From positions 48,524-112,523 of the forward strand of contig JAMAHW010000110.1 in the NCBI GenBank assembly GCA_023627715.1: a stretch of 64,000 bases of DNA, written 5' to 3'. Each line of letters opens with the position of its first letter. Position 1 is the stretch's first letter. Position numbers and translations under genes: made by a program. The notes beneath the pieces were generated by a model. That model had not been told where the DNA came from and did no database searches. It was given only the letters and a program-made list of their open reading frames with translations. The stretch is from Periconia sp. R9002. Its lineage: Eukaryota; Ascomycota; Dothideomycetes; Pleosporales; Periconiaceae. This document shows, piece after piece, positions 1 to 11,113 of the stretch.

Positions 1-1115
1 CTCGTTTCCGCCGTAGACGAGAACGGGAAGTATCAAGTCGACGAATTGACATTTGGCGATATTTGGTACTTCCCTAAAGGACAGGCACACACGATCCACG
101 GGCTCGATGACGAAAACGAATATCTGCTTGCCTTTGACGACGGAGACTTTGATAGGATCGGGTACGTAAAATACATACCCATGAAACTCCCATCAATTCC
201 CTCTTCCAAACATCCTCCCTCTCAGCAGCAGCATCATCAGTGTTGCATCTCCGATTCCAACAACCACAAAAAAACAACCCCCCATCTGACCCCTCCACAG
301 CACAACCTTCAACATCGACGACTGGCTCTCCAAAACCCCCAAATCCATCCTCGCGCGCAACCTCGGCGTGCCCGAATCCACCTTCGACCAAGTCCCCAAA
401 ACAAACCCCTACATCTCCAACGGCACCGTCTCGACTTCCACCGTCACGGGCGGGAATGGCGAACTCACGGGAAACAGCTCGTACGTGTACCACACGCTCC
501 GACACCCCGCGGAGAAGGTCCCCGGTGGAGGCGGCACGTTTTACAAGATCGATTCTACGAATTTCCCCGTGTCGACGACGATTGCGGCGACGTTTGTTAC
601 GTTGGCGCCGGGGGGGTTGAGGGAGTTGCATTGGCATCCTACGGTATGTGTGAAGTGAGGAGTTTGGGTGGGAAGGGGAGGATGGTGATGTAGGGAATCT
701 GATGACTGACTGACATTGGATAGGCTGAGGAGTGGCTATACTTCCACTCGGGCACCGGCCGCGCAACCGTCTTCATCGGCGCAGGAAACGCTCGTACGTT
801 TGATTTTTCCGCGGGCGACACGGCTGTTTTCCCTGATAATAGTGGTATGTTTTCAACGTGTTTCCCTCTCCATCTCCTTTCTGTCTTGAATACTGACATG
901 TGCCCATATCAGGACACTACATTGAAAACACGAGCACGACCAAGAACCTGACCTGGATCGAATTATACAAAGCGGATCGCGTGGCCGACATCCCGCTGAC
1001 GCAGTGGTTGGCGCTCACACCGGCGGATATCGTGGCGAACGTGTTGAAGATCCCGATCGATGTGGTGCAGAAGTTGAAGAAGGAGAAGCAGATTTTGATC
1101 AAAGGTAGCGCATAG
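1..1115 (+). CDS. Oxalate decarboxylase-type bicupin, 5' end outside the window
   Basis: This is the 3' part of a bicupin of the oxalate decarboxylase family, which converts oxalate to formate and CO2 with Mn in each cupin. Exons are 1-161, 301-643, 724-844 and 913-1115; their sum stays in frame and stops at 1113-1115. The first exon holds the end of cupin 1 (GDIWYFPKGQAHTIHG, the G-D-P-G-H cupin motif 2). Exons 2-3 hold cupin 2: ELHWHPTAEEWLYF supplies the two His and the Glu metal ligands, and FPDNSGHYIENT the last His. About 275 residues are visible of a usual 380-450, so the signal peptide and most of cupin 1 lie upstream. Fungal members are secreted or wall-bound and act in oxalate balance. 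A related bicupin without decarboxylase activity cannot be excluded because the active-site lid is not fully visible. Confidence 0.88.
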
Positions 1116-1977
1116 ATCGGCTGGAACGTTTGGAAATGTGGTGGGAAGAGGGTGATGTAGATAATGCTAATACTACATAATACTACATGTCCTTGTTTGT
1201 GCATCACATAAGAGTGTTGTTGGTAAAAACAAATGGTGAAGCTATTTTTGCATGGAAATCTGGTTCTGGATTATTTCACATATTGTGATTCATCAGGGAG
1301 ACGGCAAATGATGTATCATGGAAACGATTCTTCGCTAGCACGCCGGTGTCAAAATATCCCGCACTTATAAACCACTATAAGGACCTATAGTATAGCAACA
1401 AAAGAAATCTATTTTCTCTAATAGTAAATTTAGTAAAAGAGTACTAAAAATATACTATAGAAATACTCTCTTAGTATCCTACTTACTATTAAGAAATCTA
1501 TTATTTTAGGGGGAAGAGACCCTTAAAGAGTTGTACGTAGAGGTAAGTATTATAAGTGCGGGCTATTTCTACACCCGCGTGGGCTCTCTACCTTGATATG
1601 GAAAGACTGCTAACCACAAAATTAAATGGCACCTATATCGTAGGCGCAAAGTCAGCTTAACTCAACCAGGGGTGATACAATGAGTCTTAATACACCACGC
1701 CACATGGTGTCTCAATAATAAACGACTCTGTACTTGGAGTTCAACGCATCAAACATCAAAAATAAATATTCGTCATATCTTTATTCTGCTATCTGCGCAA
1801 ATACTCAAAACTTGAAACGGCATAAAAATATGCACACAACGCCCCTGAAAACCCCACAAGGCAGACAATCCTAGAGAAAACATCCACACGTCTTGGTTAG
1901 TGACAATACATGTCACTCTTACACACCACGGCGCAAATGCATTTTTTAGGTATATATACCACACCAATTCCAAGGTT
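1116..1977. other. Convergent intergenic region holding a MITE-like element
   Basis: This is the gap between the convergent 3' ends of the oxalate decarboxylase and SEC9. It is AT-rich at 1350-1570, where an inverted-repeat element sits (listed separately). I see no credible coding sequence in the rest. Confidence 0.6.
1352..1568. repeat. MITE-like element with about 19-bp terminal inverted repeats
   Basis: The left end (1352-1370) and right end (1550-1568) are inverted copies. The core CCCGCACTTATAA at 1358-1370 is matched perfectly by TTATAAGTGCGGG at 1550-1562, and the outer six bases match with one difference. The 217-bp interior is very AT-rich, has many short TA-rich repeats, and encodes nothing. 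Size, AT content and inverted ends fit a non-autonomous DNA transposon. A target-site duplication could not be defined with confidence, so the exact ends may be a few bases off. Confidence 0.6.
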
Positions 1978-3313
1978 TTAGCGGATGACTTCCAACTTCG
2001 CGCGGTTGGAAGCAATTTGGTCGTCGACGTGGTCGGTTTTCTTGGTGATGCGGTCGATGTGTTCGTTCTGCCTGGTAACCTCTTCGCCCATAGCCCGACC
2101 AAGGTGGTTCAGTCGCTTGGCAGCGCCATGGAGAGCGTCCAAGTTGGCATCAATCTCATTTTCCATATCTTCATCTTCCGAATCAGCCTCGAATTGATAT
2201 TTGGCCCGATCGGCCAGGGTTCCCCGTCCGGCTCCTCCTCCTATCGACTTGTGGGCCTGGTCGAATTCGTTTCTACGGGCAGAAGACTCCCAAGCGGCCT
2301 TTCGTGTGGCGTCTCGCTGCTCACGCTCGGCACGGTGAGTTTCCAAAACCTTTGCATCGCGCTCAGCGGCTCGGGATGAGCTTGCTAGATACTGTTAACG
2401 AAAGTTGCAGGGAGCTAATCGAGGAGGACTTACTGAAGGGGTTTGACACATGCATAGCGAACATGGAGCGATTGACAGTCTTGAGCTCCCTCGTTTTCTC
2501 TGCAGCAATTCTGTTCTGGTTGGAAGCTAAGTCGAGATTCCTCTCCGTGTTATGAATACGCTCTCCTTGTGCCCCAAGGCGAGCCAAGGTGTCGCGACCA
2601 GTCTCTTCAGCTTGTTGTGCTAATCGAAGGGCGTTACGAGTGCTGGATACATCTTGCTGCTTCATGAATTTGATCTCATTCTTGGTGGCGTTGATGTCTT
2701 CCTCTTCCTGCTCTTCTTCAGTGAGTTGGCGGTCTCCGTAGGCAGGTCCGCTTCCGTAGCCGCCTGGGGCACCGTAACCTCCTGCTTGATCGCCATAGGC
2801 TCCACTCTGAGGGGCTTGGGGCTGTCGCTGCTGCACACGTTCTCGCGCATTTCCGAACAGTTGGTCGCGGCTGACATCTTCATTTCTGCGTCAGTGACAT
2901 GAATGCATGTGGCGAGATTGAACTGGCAACATACCGTCGTCTGCGGGACCCAGGCCTCCATATCCTCCCTGGCGCTGAGGAGCACCGCCCCCGCTACCAT
3001 AGCGGTCACCGCCATATCCACCGCCAGAAGCATAAGAACCGCCTTGGGCACCATAGCCTCCACCTCCACCTCCCTGGTGACCATAGCCTTGACCGGGGCC
3101 CGTTACAGCAGGGCTCTTCTCTTGCCTGAAAGAATTGTTGCCGCCTGAGTATGGTGGAGGTGCGTTGGCATAAGGGTCGTTACCCGGGGGTTTCGCATAG
3201 GGATTGCTGTCTTGAGCGGCTGGGCTGGACTTTCCTTTGCGGCTACCGAAGAGGGCGGATCGGTTTGCATCGTCATCGCCGGCAGCATCTTTCTTTTTAG
3301 AGAGGAAACCCAT
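1978..3313 (-). CDS. SEC9: Sec9-type plasma-membrane t-SNARE (SNAP-25 family)
   Basis: This is the Qbc-SNARE that pairs with syntaxin (Sso) and synaptobrevin (Snc) in exocytosis at the plasma membrane. Exons on the minus strand are 3313-2935, 2877-2434 and 2384-1978 (409 aa). Residues 1-130 are a low-complexity Gly/Tyr/Pro-rich tail typical of fungal Sec9. Two SNARE helices follow. The first, around 195-255, has the zero-layer Gln in LARLGAQGERIHNTE. The second lies at the C-terminus and has its Gln in EEVTRQNEHIDRI. There is no transmembrane segment and no Cys palmitoylation cluster, as in yeast Sec9. The start is the ATG followed by GFLSKKKDA. Both introns are short (57 and 49 bp), and the frame across them is unambiguous. 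Confidence 0.93.
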
Positions 3314-3977
3314 GGCTGTAGTGTAGGGTAGTGTAGGGTAGTCTAGGGGGTGAAAGTTAACGAGCTGTAGGTGCGCATAAAGCTACAGGGTAGGATCATC
3401 ACCCTGCAGTTTACATCCGTAAACACCTACCTGCTACTCAGTAATGTAGTGTGGGAGAGCGTATCGTCAATGAATGAAGAAGTTAGAACGGGACTTGCAG
3501 GTGCAAGACTGACAGATCGTATGCGGAAGAGAAATCTGCAGGTGTTTTGGGACGGTGAGATGGTTCAATCAACGTTTCAACAGCGGAGGCTCGTCCCTTG
3601 TGACAGGGAGGGGCCAGGGCAGGCGCGCCAACTCGACTAGTTCTAATTAGTAATAACACCCTATTGGCGGGGGCGGGGGAGGGCTACACAGCCATACTCA
3701 GCCACTACACACGCCATCCACCGACGAGTCCAGCCCTTTAATGTGTCACTGCACTGAATACCGAGTTCAAAGCCAAAAAATTCAGTCATGGCAAATTGTT
3801 CTATTCAATTACTATTTCTGGAAGCCTTCACGCAACTAGCAATTACACGCAGCCTCGTACGTTACGCATAAGCTAGCCTCGAGATAAACGAGCTGCACAT
3901 GCCTCATATTCAAACTCCGACATATGCAACACGAACAAAATAAGCCGCCTTGGGGGTATCGAGACTTTCCCGCTTCA
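3314..3977. other. SEC9 upstream region
   Basis: This gap lies between the SEC9 start (minus strand) and the stop of the next minus-strand gene. It holds the presumed SEC9 promoter and a short G-rich stretch near 3667-3682. The open frames here are short and lack coding character. I see nothing else. Confidence 0.5.
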
Positions 3978-5497
3978 CTAGTGAGAAGCATCTTCTTGTT
4001 TAACTGTTCCTCGCACCTTTCGAAGATGATCCAAGGCTCCTGTCGTCCAGGAAGGTTCTTGCTCTCCGTCAAACTCATCGCTTCTGCCCTCATCATCCGA
4101 AGGCAAAGCCTCATGCTCTTCCTTGGTCCATATCTCTGTTCCCTCGACCACTGGGAACGGTGTAAGCACGCGACTGATATCGCCCCACCACACCTCTCCA
4201 AATCTCCGGTACCAGTCAACTGTCACCCGTAAACCATCATCAAATTCTGTTTTTTGTTTCCAACCTAATGCTGCTAATTTAGATCCGTCTGTCGCATATC
4301 TTTGGTCGTTGAATGGGCGGTCCTCGGTGTAGTGTACTCGCTTGTCTAAGTCTTCGCTCGTGAGGTGAGGCATACCGAACATATCTAGTAGTTTGTGGCA
4401 TATTTGTGTATTGGATATTTCGTCTTTGGATGCGATATTGTAGATCTGACCAATGTCACCTCGATGGAAGATGGTATCCAATGCATCAACTATGTCTCCA
4501 GCATACACATATCGTCGCGTCGGCGATCCGTCGCCATGCACAAGTAATTTGCTCCTCCGCTGGAGCAGCATTATGAACTTGGGGATAATTTCTATGGTTA
4601 AGTCAGAGGCTGATGGTTACGGCATGAAGGACATGTGCGTACTTTCAGGGAATTGGTGTGGCCCATAGACATTATTACTCCGCACCGTGATAAGAGGCAG
4701 CTTGAAGCTTTTCCGATATGCACTAACCATCATCTCCGCCGCAGCCTTGCTCGCTGAATACGGATTTGTAGGTGCGAGCAAGCTCGTCTCACACAAATCC
4801 GCCGCACCAAGGGGCACGTCTCCATAGACTTCGTCGGTTGAGATGTGTATGAATCTAGTGATGCCATGCTCCCGTGAACTCTCAAGTAGGACATGCGTTC
4901 CGTAGACGTTGGTATTGGTGAATTGGTATGAATTGCCGAAACTCAGGTCGACATGCGATTGTGCGGCGAAATGGAAGATGGTATCGATCTTGTGCTTGCG
5001 GAGCACTCTCCTCACATCTGCAGGCAGTGTGATGTCGCCCTGCTCGAAGGTGAAGTTGGTGCGGCCATCCAAGATGCGGGTATTGTTCAGAGTCGCGCAG
5101 TAGTCGAGCTTGTCGAACGAGATGACATGGTAGTGCGGGTATGTCAGGGTCAGGTGGCGCACAAACCAGCAAGCTCTAGTACATGAAAGAGCCGTCAGTT
5201 GCGTTCTCCCTCTTCTTCAAGATTGTGACCAGTGCGACTCCGACGTACATAAAGCCTGCCCCGCCAGTGACGAGGATGTTCTTCGCATTATCTAACGGCT
5301 CGAATTTTGTGCTCCCCGTTAAGATAGGTGCTTGTGTCCATAGATCATCGGTGAGATAGCCCCGGGGGTTTAGAATGGTCGAGTTCCTCCTGTCTGTTGC
5401 GCAATCAGCCTGGGTGACGATTTACTAGTCCGGCGGCCGTACACTTGACACCGTTGGTTTCGATGGGCGCGCAATCAGGGCTCTCGACGGCTGACAT
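3978..5497 (-). CDS. NAD-dependent nucleotide-sugar 4,6-dehydratase (RmlB/UDP-glucose 4,6-dehydratase type)
   Basis: This short-chain (extended SDR) enzyme would convert dTDP- or UDP-glucose to the 4-keto-6-deoxy sugar, the first committed step towards rhamnose-type sugars. Inferred exons on the minus strand are 5497-5443, 5393-5249, 5175-4643 and 4591-3978, giving 448 aa in frame. The first exon is the least certain. The Rossmann motif is TGGAGFIACW (about residues 61-70); the third Gly of GxxGxxG is Ala. The catalytic Thr-Asp-Glu lies in ISTDEVYG (about 180), and the Tyr-x3-Lys pair in NPYSASKAAAE (about 206). RSNNVYGPHQFPEK and the substrate-binding HGDGSPTRRYVY are family signatures. The last 60 residues are an acidic, probably disordered tail absent from bacterial RmlB. 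Which nucleotide is used cannot be read from the sequence. Confidence 0.88.
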
Positions 5498-6018
5498 GTT
5501 ATTCGTGGCCAACGCGGCGTCAGTGGATATGAGCGCCCGGAAAGTGCTTGTCGGTTGGCTGGTAAGCACATGTCGACGGAGGTTAGAGGCATTGCCCTGT
5601 AGTAATATGTTCTCATATGGTCGATGTTCGTTTGCCGTTGCATCAATGTTCTAATGCGGTATCGCTTCCGCGAATGCTTAGTCATGATTGGATGTCACTC
5701 TCGTGGGCATGAGGACTGTGAGACAATAGCTTACACTTAACCTAAAATTAGAAACTTTTTATTAGCACTCCTAGTACCCTGCATTGTCTTACGTAGTGGA
5801 TGACTGCTGCCTATTGAGTTGGGTGAGGAGTTTATCACGGATTTGATCATAATCATCATTGACTATTTGATACTCGAGGTTCCTCAGTTCGACTGATCAT
5901 CATGAGATAACCTGCTTCAGTTCAACGTTGCGAGGAAACAGAGTTATTGGATCTCTGTGTATTTCTGCCTTGATTTACCAACAAGAGATAATTAATAAAC
6001 TTATGTAGCATGCTCATC
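5498..6018. other. Intergenic region upstream of the 4,6-dehydratase gene
   Basis: These 521 bp separate two minus-strand genes. They hold the presumed promoter of the dehydratase gene and AT-rich sequence near 5740-5765. I see no supported gene or RNA. Confidence 0.5.
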
Positions 6019-7191
6019 TCACCCTGGCGGTATACTGCCTATTGTAAACCCCAAGAAAGCCTTGTATAAACACTCTTTGCTGGTTTGGAAAGGTCCAGCA
6101 TCCTCCAAATACGAACGATCTCTCATCTCATACTGATTCGTGAGGAATGGGAACCTACATTCGAGGAATAAGTAGATTCTGGCTCCTATGGCAATGAAAA
6201 GGAGGAATACCAGCGCGCCTTTGACAAAGATGCGGCGTACTTCAACTTCCAGTTGATTCTCTATGTACTCCATTGCCCGTCCCAGGAGTACAGATTCGGA
6301 TGGTAATTGTAGAGTGCCCTCTGCTGTTGCAGGTCTGCCTTCTCTTCTTATCCCAGTTCCTCTGAGGACTTGAGGCCTCCCTTCTGTATGCTGAGACAGC
6401 GCAAGATCTAGTGATGCTGTAGATCCATCTGGGTTTGACCTTCCGCTGCTGACTCCTGAAATGTCTGGTGAGTTCATGCCAACTACTTGCCACCCCTCGC
6501 TTTCCCTTGCCTGATCCTCGTGTTCCTCTGACTTTTCGATTGTTGTTCTGAGCTCAGCGCAGATCCTGTCAGCTTCTTCTATAGGGATCCACTTTGTGGC
6601 GTCGTTCAGCGATTCTTCCATCTCTCTGCAGATCTGGTTGACTGCTTGTAAAGCTGGCTGCCATTTCTCTAGAACCTTGGCAAAAAATGGTGTCCAGAAC
6701 TGTTGGACGGGGTTTTCCTCGATTGGTTGAGAGATCATATAGAGGTCCAGTTCTTGATCCATAATACCAGCATTTCTGACATCATGCTTGTCAGCACACC
6801 AATTTTTCCCGCATGATTGTATGCAATCGAGAAGTTGTGCCCAATTTTCATGGAATTTTGGGTCGATATTCCATATTTTGTCGGCTTGATATCCGTGATT
6901 GAAGACCGTCTCAGATAAGGAGAAGATTCGCATTATGATTGCGTCTTTGGCATTCAACCTTTCGATGTCTTCCGCACTTAGCTCATCCATTCCGAAGTAT
7001 TGGTATTCGATGTGATCATCCTCCCCTTCGGTTGTATCGAGCTCATGATGATGTATTGACTCAACGGTTGCGTGCATCATGGTACGTATGCACTTGAGAT
7101 GGCCGAGCGAAATATGTAGAGACTTGTAATCGAAGGGTTCATTGAAAATAAGAGCCTGTTTGCCTGCTGTTTGAAACGAAATTCTGCTCAT
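6019..7191 (-). CDS. Unrecognised 390-aa protein with one C-terminal membrane segment
   Basis: I do not recognise the family. The open frame is uninterrupted from an ATG and is clearly protein-like. The N-terminal half is rich in His, Asp and Glu and appears helical (HLKCIRTMMHATVESIHHH and following). Around 190-235 there is a second charged helical stretch. Residues about 235-300 are Ser/Gly-rich and probably disordered. A single hydrophobic segment lies near residues 325-345 (GALVFLLFIAIGARIYLFL), with a short tail after it. This suggests a cytosolic helical body anchored to a membrane. An upstream minus-strand frame from 7591 (starting MTAIISNTTSFSGLIAKPEA) could be a separate 5' exon. 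I found no good donor and acceptor pair in phase, so it is left out. Confidence 0.6.
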   Translation of the reverse strand: MSRISFQTAGKQALIFNEPFDYKSLHISLGHLKCIRTMMHATVESIHHHELDTTEGEDDHIEYQYFGMDELSAEDIERLNAKDAIIMRIFSLSETVFNHGYQADKIWNIDPKFHENWAQLLDCIQSCGKNWCADKHDVRNAGIMDQELDLYMISQPIEENPVQQFWTPFFAKVLEKWQPALQAVNQICREMEESLNDATKWIPIEEADRICAELRTTIEKSEEHEDQARESEGWQVVGMNSPDISGVSSGRSNPDGSTASLDLALSQHTEGRPQVLRGTGIRREGRPATAEGTLQLPSESVLLGRAMEYIENQLEVEVRRIFVKGALVFLLFIAIGARIYLFLECRFPFLTNQYEMRDRSYLEDAGPFQTSKECLYKAFLGFTIGSIPPG

Positions 7192-9252
7192 GATGACAAC
7201 GATGAAAGGATTTCGTCCAAGCGTGAGGTATGGTATGATGATCAGTCAATAATTTGGGACGAGCTCGATCGCGGAGGCGCGATGGACTCTTTCGAAGAGA
7301 TGTAAGGACCTCGATGGATGGAATATGCGGAACTTAACCGATAGGGTGTGTGAAACTCAATCGGGAAGGCGTGATGCGCTCTATTCGTGGGATAGAGTTG
7401 GTTCGGTGATGTGTGATAATGAATTTGGTGAACAAGAAAATTGAAGCAGTTGAATCGATGAAGTAGAAAGAAGAGCAGAAGAAACGTTTCTGGGTCTGAC
7501 CTTCCATGAGCAGGACGATAACCTCTTGAAATGCTTCTGGTTTGGCTATTAATCCCGAGAACGAGGTAGTATTGGAAATAATTGCAGTCATGATCGTGGT
7601 GTTGATTGTTAATTGGTCGACGATAAGTAGTATTTAGAATTCATCAATTAAGCTACTCGTGAAAAGGTGCTCTAGGTGGTGGGCGGAAGTAGAAACAAAA
7701 ATTCATTTATATGTAATTGAGTAAATTTCATTGAACGACAAAAATGCTACCATTTTTTCCGTTGAAATCCACTAAGAACAGATGTAGTCATTGCCTACAT
7801 AACTATGTAGTTGTATCCATTATTCTCCAAACACCTGGCCGAGAACATTACTGTGTTTTTCTGCCTGTGTCGATACCCCGAGTAGTACAACACTCTGCGA
7901 TGATTTATTCAATCTTTTCATTCTCCAAACACATTCCACCGAATGGTAACCAGCATCATTTTATCTAAGTTTTGTGGATACAAAACTATTGGCTTCAGGC
8001 ATGTGAACATACATGTACATCAATTGATATGTACATACGGGTTTAGCTGGGTTTGGAACAGTGTGTCAACCGCACTTTCTACTTTGAATTACTCTTTAAC
8101 AGGCTCTCAAAGAACCTTCTATATGCTGTTACCAGTCATTCTAGATATTGGTTTCTGTTAGCCAGCAATCTCAGGATGCAACAGACCCTATTAAAAGTTT
8201 CTAAAAGTTTCTTCTTCTTCGCAATTGATTGGTGAAATCAGTCACGGTATCAGTGCCAGACCCCATAATGTATTCTTCCATTAACAGCCACCGCTGCATG
8301 CAAAATATAATCCTCGATTTCTCAACGCCAACGACTAATCAGAACAATCCAATTCACTTAGATAGACCAGAGCATCTACCTCGTTCCACCAGGCGGAATC
8401 CCCCCACGACCCAGCTGCTCTTAACTCAAGAAGATATGTCTAGTTCTATATCACGTATGCAATGATTTACTATTTATGCGCGTCCCGACCGAGGTCGTCT
8501 TTATGACATTTCACTGCAAGTCATTCGTTTACTAATATGACGCTATTCTTCTTCTTTTATCCCTGATTCCCCTGTCCTCGTTCCTAGCACCATAGCTCTA
8601 CAGTGCAATTTGGTCAGACAACAGATCGACTTCCGCCTATGCTGTACATATTTTCCCTGGCAACGGACACGGGAATAAATCTCACAATAGATAAAATCAA
8701 ACTGTAACACCCTCAACTAGCAGAACCTGATACAAAGCAAAAAAAAACACGTCTAGAATTATCTACGTATGCCCAGCCAAGCGCAGTACACCGATTACAT
8801 CAAAGTAACGTTATATCAATATGCTGCTAATTCTATATAGAATAGCAGATTAACAAGGCTAACTAAGATCTAGGGGATGATCAGGATCATATACGCGACC
8901 GTACTATCTACACAGCATGCCTGCTGATAAGAGAGTCGCGAAAAGCGAGGAAAGCGAGATCCATCTCCCCAATCAGTCAAGGGACCGGCTTCGCTTCGCT
9001 ACCCGCTCTACAAAAAAGATAGGTAATCCTCTTAAGCTTACCGTTCCACTGCCAGGCTTGCCCGCATATCTGATGTAGCTCAAGAACGCTCCCATTAACT
9101 AGATCCTGCAGGCCAGCGTAGTTCTAGGCAGCACACTTTGACGGTTAAACATTGGCGAGCTCGCTTCTTCAACTGCTGTCCTCGCCATTTACGTACAGCC
9201 CGAGAGAATCCATCGTCCTTTCATTGAGTGCAGGAAAACCGAGACGAGCGGA
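7192..9252. other. Gene-free, AT-rich region with decayed repeat DNA
   Basis: About 2 kb without a convincing gene. The part from 7740 to 8250 is AT-rich and broken by stops in all frames. It contains a segment that recurs in diverged form at 39027-39110 (see the repeat entries). The part from 8740 to 9130 has a different base texture, including a short open frame from about 8919 that ends after some 50 codons and resembles nothing I know. The whole region reads like decayed transposon sequence next to the promoter of the GH32-like gene. Confidence 0.5.
7834..7916. repeat. Dispersed repeat relic, copy A
   Basis: This segment aligns with 39027-39110 over about 80 bp. Shared blocks include CCTGGCCGAGxACATTAC and CCTGTGTCGATACCC, with many substitutions between them, several of C-to-T or G-to-A type. 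It lies in AT-rich, gene-free DNA. It is probably a fragment of an old transposon or solo LTR. The element type is not determined. Confidence 0.5.
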
Positions 9253-11113
9253 ATGTTCTCTGACGAGATACTTCCACCCTGCACATCTAGTACCAACTGG
9301 GATTTGGAAAAAAGACCCAAGGCAGACGAACATGGCAACGATGTCCCAAGACTGCGCAATCCAAAAACGCATTTGTACCGACCACAATCAAATTTAAGGA
9401 GGATTCTCTTGGGAGGGCTCTTGTTAATCTCCTTTGTGATGCTCCACCATGGTTACCCTCGGCCGTTTTTGCTACGCAAGGCTACATGCTCCAGGCAGAC
9501 CCCGTCTCTGCACTTTTCAACCCCAGGCAGTTCTCGCGGAGCTCCATCTGGCTTGTTCATAGATAGTGACAAAATATGGCATCTTTATTTTCAGTGTGAG
9601 TGGACGCGCTCTGATGCGCCAATGCACATCTAACCATTTCACAGCTTCTCCAGGACCTAATTCGGCAACACATTGCGCGAGTTGGGGACACGCAACTTCT
9701 CCTGACCTCTATACTTGGAGCATACACCGTATTGCCCTGCAAGATGCCGAATCCGATATCTGTGGCGGTTCCGTTGTGATAGACAGAAACAATACGTCAA
9801 GATTGTTCCCCAATCAAACGAACGGCGTTGTCGCGCTTTACACAGAGCGTCATCTAGGGAGTACCCTGCAGCAGCTCGCCGTGGCATATTCTATCGATGG
9901 AGGCTACACATTTACCAAGTCGTCCAAACTCCCACGACTGTCAGTCTCAAACGACCTGCGAGCTCCGAAAGTAACATGGCACGAGCCGACTCAGCGCTGG
10001 ACCATGACGGCTACAAAAAGGACAGGTAGTGCAATTGGAATTTATACTTCTCCCAATCTCCTCGAATGGGACGCAGCATCCGAATTCACAGCTCGAGATC
10101 TCGGGATTCCTATCCAGCAATTTGAGTATCCAAGCCTAGTCTCCATCCCACGGATCAACTCGACCGGTGCCGAAAACCTCAATCACCCTACCGTCCCAGG
10201 GGGAACGCTCAAATACATGAACGACTACATATTTATCGCCTCGTCGAAGCAGAGCGACGACGCTCACACGCGTTACTTCCCAGGCACATTCAACGGCACA
10301 CACTTCCACGCCATGGACACCAGCACCGACCAATTTCTCGACTTCGGCCCAGACAACTACGTAAACCAATTCTTTTTCGGCCTTACCAACGAAAACCCCA
10401 TCATCAGCTTAGGCCTCAGCACAAACCCTCACCATCACAAAACATCCCTTCTTTCCTCCTCCCCCTCAACCCAACCCAACACCATCCTCACCCTCCCCCG
10501 CGAAAGCAACCTCATCTACGGCCCCAACGAAGGCGACCTCTCCTACTTCAGCCGCCCCTACCACCTAAACTCCCTCCGCGACGTCACCCTCGCCACGTTA
10601 TCCGCGGCCAACATCTCGGATTTCCACATCGCGTACGACGGGTCCGACACCGCAACCCTCATCGAAGTCAACCTCGAAATGCAACCTCCAGACGACGAAA
10701 CCGTAGAGTTCAACGTCGATTTCATCTTGGGGTTTTCAAAGGGTGCAGGAGGAGGAGGAGGACCCATACTGTGTACCGCCGTCTTCCGCACCTGGGACGC
10801 CGATTTTGGGTGTGATCGTAGTCTGGTTCGCGCGCAAAAGGACGAAGACGATAACATGCGAAGCAGCAACAGGATGGCCGCGCGTGGCGTCCGCCCCCTC
10901 CTCCCGTTCCACAATCCGGCTGTGAGGAGGTGGCTCGTGCACATTGTGCTCGACGGGCCTCTCGTGGAGGTGTTTTTGAATGGCGGGGTCAGGGTTGGGA
11001 CTATGAATACGTTTGCGGATGATGCTGCGGGGATTGATGAGGTAAGGTTTCAGAGCGGCGAGATACCTGCTTGGGCTGTTTTGAAGGCGGGGGTGCAGAG
11101 GTTGAGAGCGTGA
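9253..11113 (+). CDS. GH32 (invertase/inulinase/levanase) family protein, membrane-anchored, catalytic aspartates replaced
   Basis: Exons 9253-9595 and 9645-11113 encode 603 aa. A hydrophobic segment near residues 52-66 (ILLGGLLLISFVML) after a charged start indicates a type II anchor. The GH32 five-blade propeller follows: SWGHATSPDLYTW, CGGSVV, YSIDGGYTF, WDAASEFTARDLG and a C-terminal beta-sandwich. Two of the three catalytic acids are missing. The nucleophile motif WMNDPNG aligns with SSRGAPSG (Ala at codon 9541-9543). The RDP transition-state motif is RAPKVTWH (Ala at 9962-9964). The acid/base Glu survives in QQFEYPSL (about 275). The rest of the frame is intact, so this looks like a conserved non-enzymatic or altered GH32 rather than a decaying gene. 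Fructan binding, signalling or a different reaction are all possible. Confidence 0.82.

Noticed and set aside
8919..9085. Short plus-strand frame in the gene-free region
   Set aside because: About 50 codons, no similarity I know; the surroundings look like repeat remains.
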